Source: JAFGRR01 sp964563855 (GTDB lineage Bacteria > Planctomycetota > Phycisphaerae > UBA1845 > Fen-1342). Taken from it: a DNA stretch of 64,000 nt. The translations under genes and the position numbers were made by a program. The notes below the pieces were generated by a model that saw only the letters and a program-made list of their open reading frames with translations, made no database searches and was not told where the DNA came from. How positions within the stretch are numbered: position 1 is the stretch's first letter; every line of letters starts with the position of its first letter. Below, one piece after another: positions 62,246 through 64,000 of the stretch. The stretch is taken from the NCBI GenBank assembly GCA_964563855.1, contig CAZLYU010000013.1, positions 1 through 64,000 on the forward strand. Reading direction: 5' to 3'.

Positions 62246-62890
62246 ATGCGAGACGCAGTGACCGACGCTGACCTGGTGCACGCCACCTTGGGTGGCGACC
62301 GCGACGCCTTCGCGGAGCTCTACCACCGCCGCGGTCGGCTGATTCGAGCACTGTGTTTCGATGCGACGGGCGACATGGACCTCGCCGCCGATCTAGCGCA
62401 AGAGACGTTTTTGCGCGCCTACCGGCGCCTGCACACGCTGCGGCGTCCGGAACGGTTCACGGCGTGGCTGGTGGGCGTGTGTCGGCAGGTGTGCCGTGAA
62501 GCGCGCCGGCTGAAACACCGCAACCAGCGCCGCCTGTTCGCCGCATCTGACCGGACGCGGCAGATTGAAGCCGCGTCGCCGGCATCGACGGATCTGCTGG
62601 ATCTGCGGCGCATGCTGCATGGAGCAACGGCGGGCGGCGCTCGGAACGCGATGACTTTGACGAACACCGAGCGTTTGGCGCTGCACGCGTACTACTTGCA
62701 GGGCTGCAGCGTCGAGGAGGCCCGCGCGGCTGCGGGTCTCTCACGGTCCGGCTTCTATCGCGCTTTGTCGAGCGCCGTGGCTCGTTTGCGGGCGGCCTTC
62801 GGCGATGAGGAGTCTTTGCATGCACGCACATCCAACACCCGACGAACTCGCGCTGTTGGCGATGGAGTCGCTCGAGCGTCCGAAAGCTGA
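62246..62890 (+). CDS. ECF-type sigma-70 factor
   Basis: A 214-aa sigma factor. Region 2 is AFAELYHRRGRLIRALCF then DLAADLAQETFLRAYRRLHT and PERFTAWLVGVCRQVCREAR. Region 4 is LTNTERLALHAYYLQGCSVE then EARAAAGLSRSGFYRALSSA. GAGGAGG lies just before ATG 62246. The last ~25 codons overlap the start of the anti-sigma gene (62820). The pair is the standard sigma/anti-sigma arrangement. Confidence 0.87.
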   Translation: MRDAVTDADLVHATLGGDRDAFAELYHRRGRLIRALCFDATGDMDLAADLAQETFLRAYRRLHTLRRPERFTAWLVGVCRQVCREARRLKHRNQRRLFAASDRTRQIEAASPASTDLLDLRRMLHGATAGGARNAMTLTNTERLALHAYYLQGCSVEEARAAAGLSRSGFYRALSSAVARLRAAFGDEESLHARTSNTRRTRAVGDGVARASES

Positions 62891-64000
62891 CGTCCTGCGA
62901 GCGCACCTGGCCGAGTGTGACGCCTGCCAAGCGGCATTCGCGGCGGCCCGCGGAACGCATGCGCGTCGCATCGCGTCGTACGAAGCCTTTGATCACGACC
63001 ACGACCGGCTGCGCGCGCGACTGCGCGCCGCATTGCCGGAAGACGCTCCGGCCGCCGCGCCGCGCGTCACGGACATCCAACATCTGGGAGCCACTGTCAT
63101 GACTTTGTCTCGTCGCCCGCTCGTCGGCGCTGCCGCCGTTTTGGCGCCCGCCGCCTGCATCGTCGCCGCGCTGCTATTCTGGCCTGGGGCGTCGCCATCG
63201 GCGTTTGCGCAGGTCGTGGAGCGGCTCCGTCACGCGGACCGTGTGCACTGCGGCATCGTGCTGGATGTGGTCATGGGCCCGATGCGTCAGAACGCGACGG
63301 GCCAGATCTTCATGAGCGAATCGATGGGGACGCGGGTCGACGTGTTCGCTGGTGAATCGCTGCTGTCGCAGGTGTACGTCAGTCCTGACGGGCATGACGT
63401 CATCAGTCTTGCGCCGACCGCCAACATGGTGACGTACGTCGATGCATCCGCCGTCGCCGACTTGCCGGAAGCCAACCGACCCGATCAGTTCATTCGCCAG
63501 CTCATGGAGATCCCGCACAACGCGGCGGTTACCGAAGCCGCGCCCGTCGAGGAGGACGGCCGCATTCTGCTGGCGTTCGAACTGCCGGTGGCGGAGCTGT
63601 CGCGCACTCACACGATGCTGGAGGGCGCCGCGCGGCTCTATGTGGACGCCGAGTCTATGCTGCCGCACCGCTTCGAGATGAATTTCACCTCGACCTACTC
63701 CGGCGGTTTTGAGGGACGCGTGACCTATCTCGACTTTGACTGGCGGCCCAATCTTGAACCGGCTGTCTTTGAGCCTCAGATTCCGGAAGATAGTCTGGCG
63801 ATCCATCTGACGATTCCGCCCATTGACGAATCGTCTTTCATTCGCGCGATGCAGTTCTTCGCTGAAAGCACCGGTGGAAGCTATCCACTCGCGCTCGACA
63901 ATCAGATGGAGTTGCAGTCGGCCGCCGCCGCGAGTGTGGCGGTTGAGATTGCGAAGATCGCCGCGAAGAAGGACGCCGATCAGCCTGCGCCGCAGCAGGT
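62820..64000 (+). CDS. Anti-sigma factor with ZAS motif and RseB/LolA-like outer domain (partial)
   Basis: ATG 62820 follows GAGGAG by seven bases, inside the 3' end of the sigma gene (71-base overlap). The frame is open to the window edge (393+ residues). The N-terminus has a zinc anti-sigma motif, ELALLAMESLERPKADVLRA then HLAECDACQ (HxxxCxxC). A membrane helix near residue 100-120 (LVGAAAVLAPAACIVAALLF) leads to an extracytoplasmic domain starting SAFAQVVERLRHADRVHCGI with DGHDVISLAPTANMVTYVDA, resembling MucB/RseB or outer-membrane lipoprotein-sorting domains. It probably holds the sigma factor inactive and senses an envelope signal. The C-terminus lies outside the window. Confidence 0.8.
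   Translation, partial: MHAHPTPDELALLAMESLERPKADVLRAHLAECDACQAAFAAARGTHARRIASYEAFDHDHDRLRARLRAALPEDAPAAAPRVTDIQHLGATVMTLSRRPLVGAAAVLAPAACIVAALLFWPGASPSAFAQVVERLRHADRVHCGIVLDVVMGPMRQNATGQIFMSESMGTRVDVFAGESLLSQVYVSPDGHDVISLAPTANMVTYVDASAVADLPEANRPDQFIRQLMEIPHNAAVTEAAPVEEDGRILLAFELPVAELSRTHTMLEGAARLYVDAESMLPHRFEMNFTSTYSGGFEGRVTYLDFDWRPNLEPAVFEPQIPEDSLAIHLTIPPIDESSFIRAMQFFAESTGGSYPLALDNQMELQSAAAASVAVEIAKIAAKKDADQPAPQQ

Overview
The window is high-GC DNA that looks like a fragment of a Planctomycetota chromosome (Phycisphaerae-like or a neighbouring lineage). This assignment is an inference. It rests on ~500-residue signal peptidases carrying zinc-ribbon inserts, tiny exported proteins, the anti-sigma/RseB-like architecture, a GxGYxYP protein, and integrase and RHS debris of planctomycete type. 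LptB and two HtrA-like proteins indicate a diderm envelope. One run of 10 N (29215-29224) breaks a gene, so this is a draft or metagenome assembly.

Layout. Positions 1-2580 are accessory debris: the edge of a tyrosine integrase, a secreted TPR protein, the 3' half of a tRNA-Ala, a frameshifted IS630-type transposase, an unfamiliar lower-GC gene and a broken RHS core. From about 2600 onwards the content is mostly core genes. 2616-5471: Maf, a group-2 sigma-70 factor, a YggU-like protein and LptB. 5788-9077: two tandem large signal peptidases and a 45-aa exported protein. 9355-16348: a FAS1 protein, a 7TM-HD phosphohydrolase, PhoH, and a coiled-coil/small membrane protein/MreB cluster. 16389-21501: carotenoid genes (crtB, crtI, a CrtO-like oxidase and a fused CrtYc-CrtYd lycopene cyclase). 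21479-27223: a GT-C-like membrane protein coupled to a hexapeptide transferase, a NifU-C protein, a fused E1 dehydrogenase and a small ORF. 27596-36683: ahcY, a TIGR00300-type ornithine cyclodeaminase candidate, pyrophosphatase, acyl-CoA dehydrogenase, arginase, the GxGYxYP protein, a CNNM/CBS protein and one tRNA-Pro. 36743-48973: ALDH7-like dehydrogenase, NusA, a UgpC-type ATPase, an HtrA pair (one apparently catalytically dead), cysteine desulfurase, YhbY, a two-domain glycosyltransferase, RRF and a NUDIX hydrolase. 49157-62168: pyrK behind a promoter plus intrinsic terminator in its leader, a PhnD-like lipoprotein, DUF456, a CPBP protease, MscS, MnmA, an FG-GAP protein, a methyltransferase, RibD, Pcm and DUF72. 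62246-64000: an ECF-type sigma factor overlapping a ZAS anti-sigma gene that runs off the window.

How genes work together. The carotenoid genes could take GGPP to a cyclised and possibly ketolated carotenoid. Arginase and the TIGR00300 enzyme would together convert arginine to proline. NifU-C and cysteine desulfurase are Fe-S/sulfur-transfer components, and MnmA is a likely sulfur acceptor. The HtrA pair, signal peptidases, LptB, MscS and the sigma/anti-sigma pair form an envelope-maintenance theme. The strongest candidates for follow-up are the pseudo-protease beside HtrA, the tandem zinc-ribbon signal peptidases, the pyrK leader attenuator, the A33 tRNA-Pro, the short genes with clear ribosome binding sites, and the tRNA-Ala half next to integrase debris. 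I did not see a CRISPR array, rRNA, a complete insertion sequence or a recognisable defence system.
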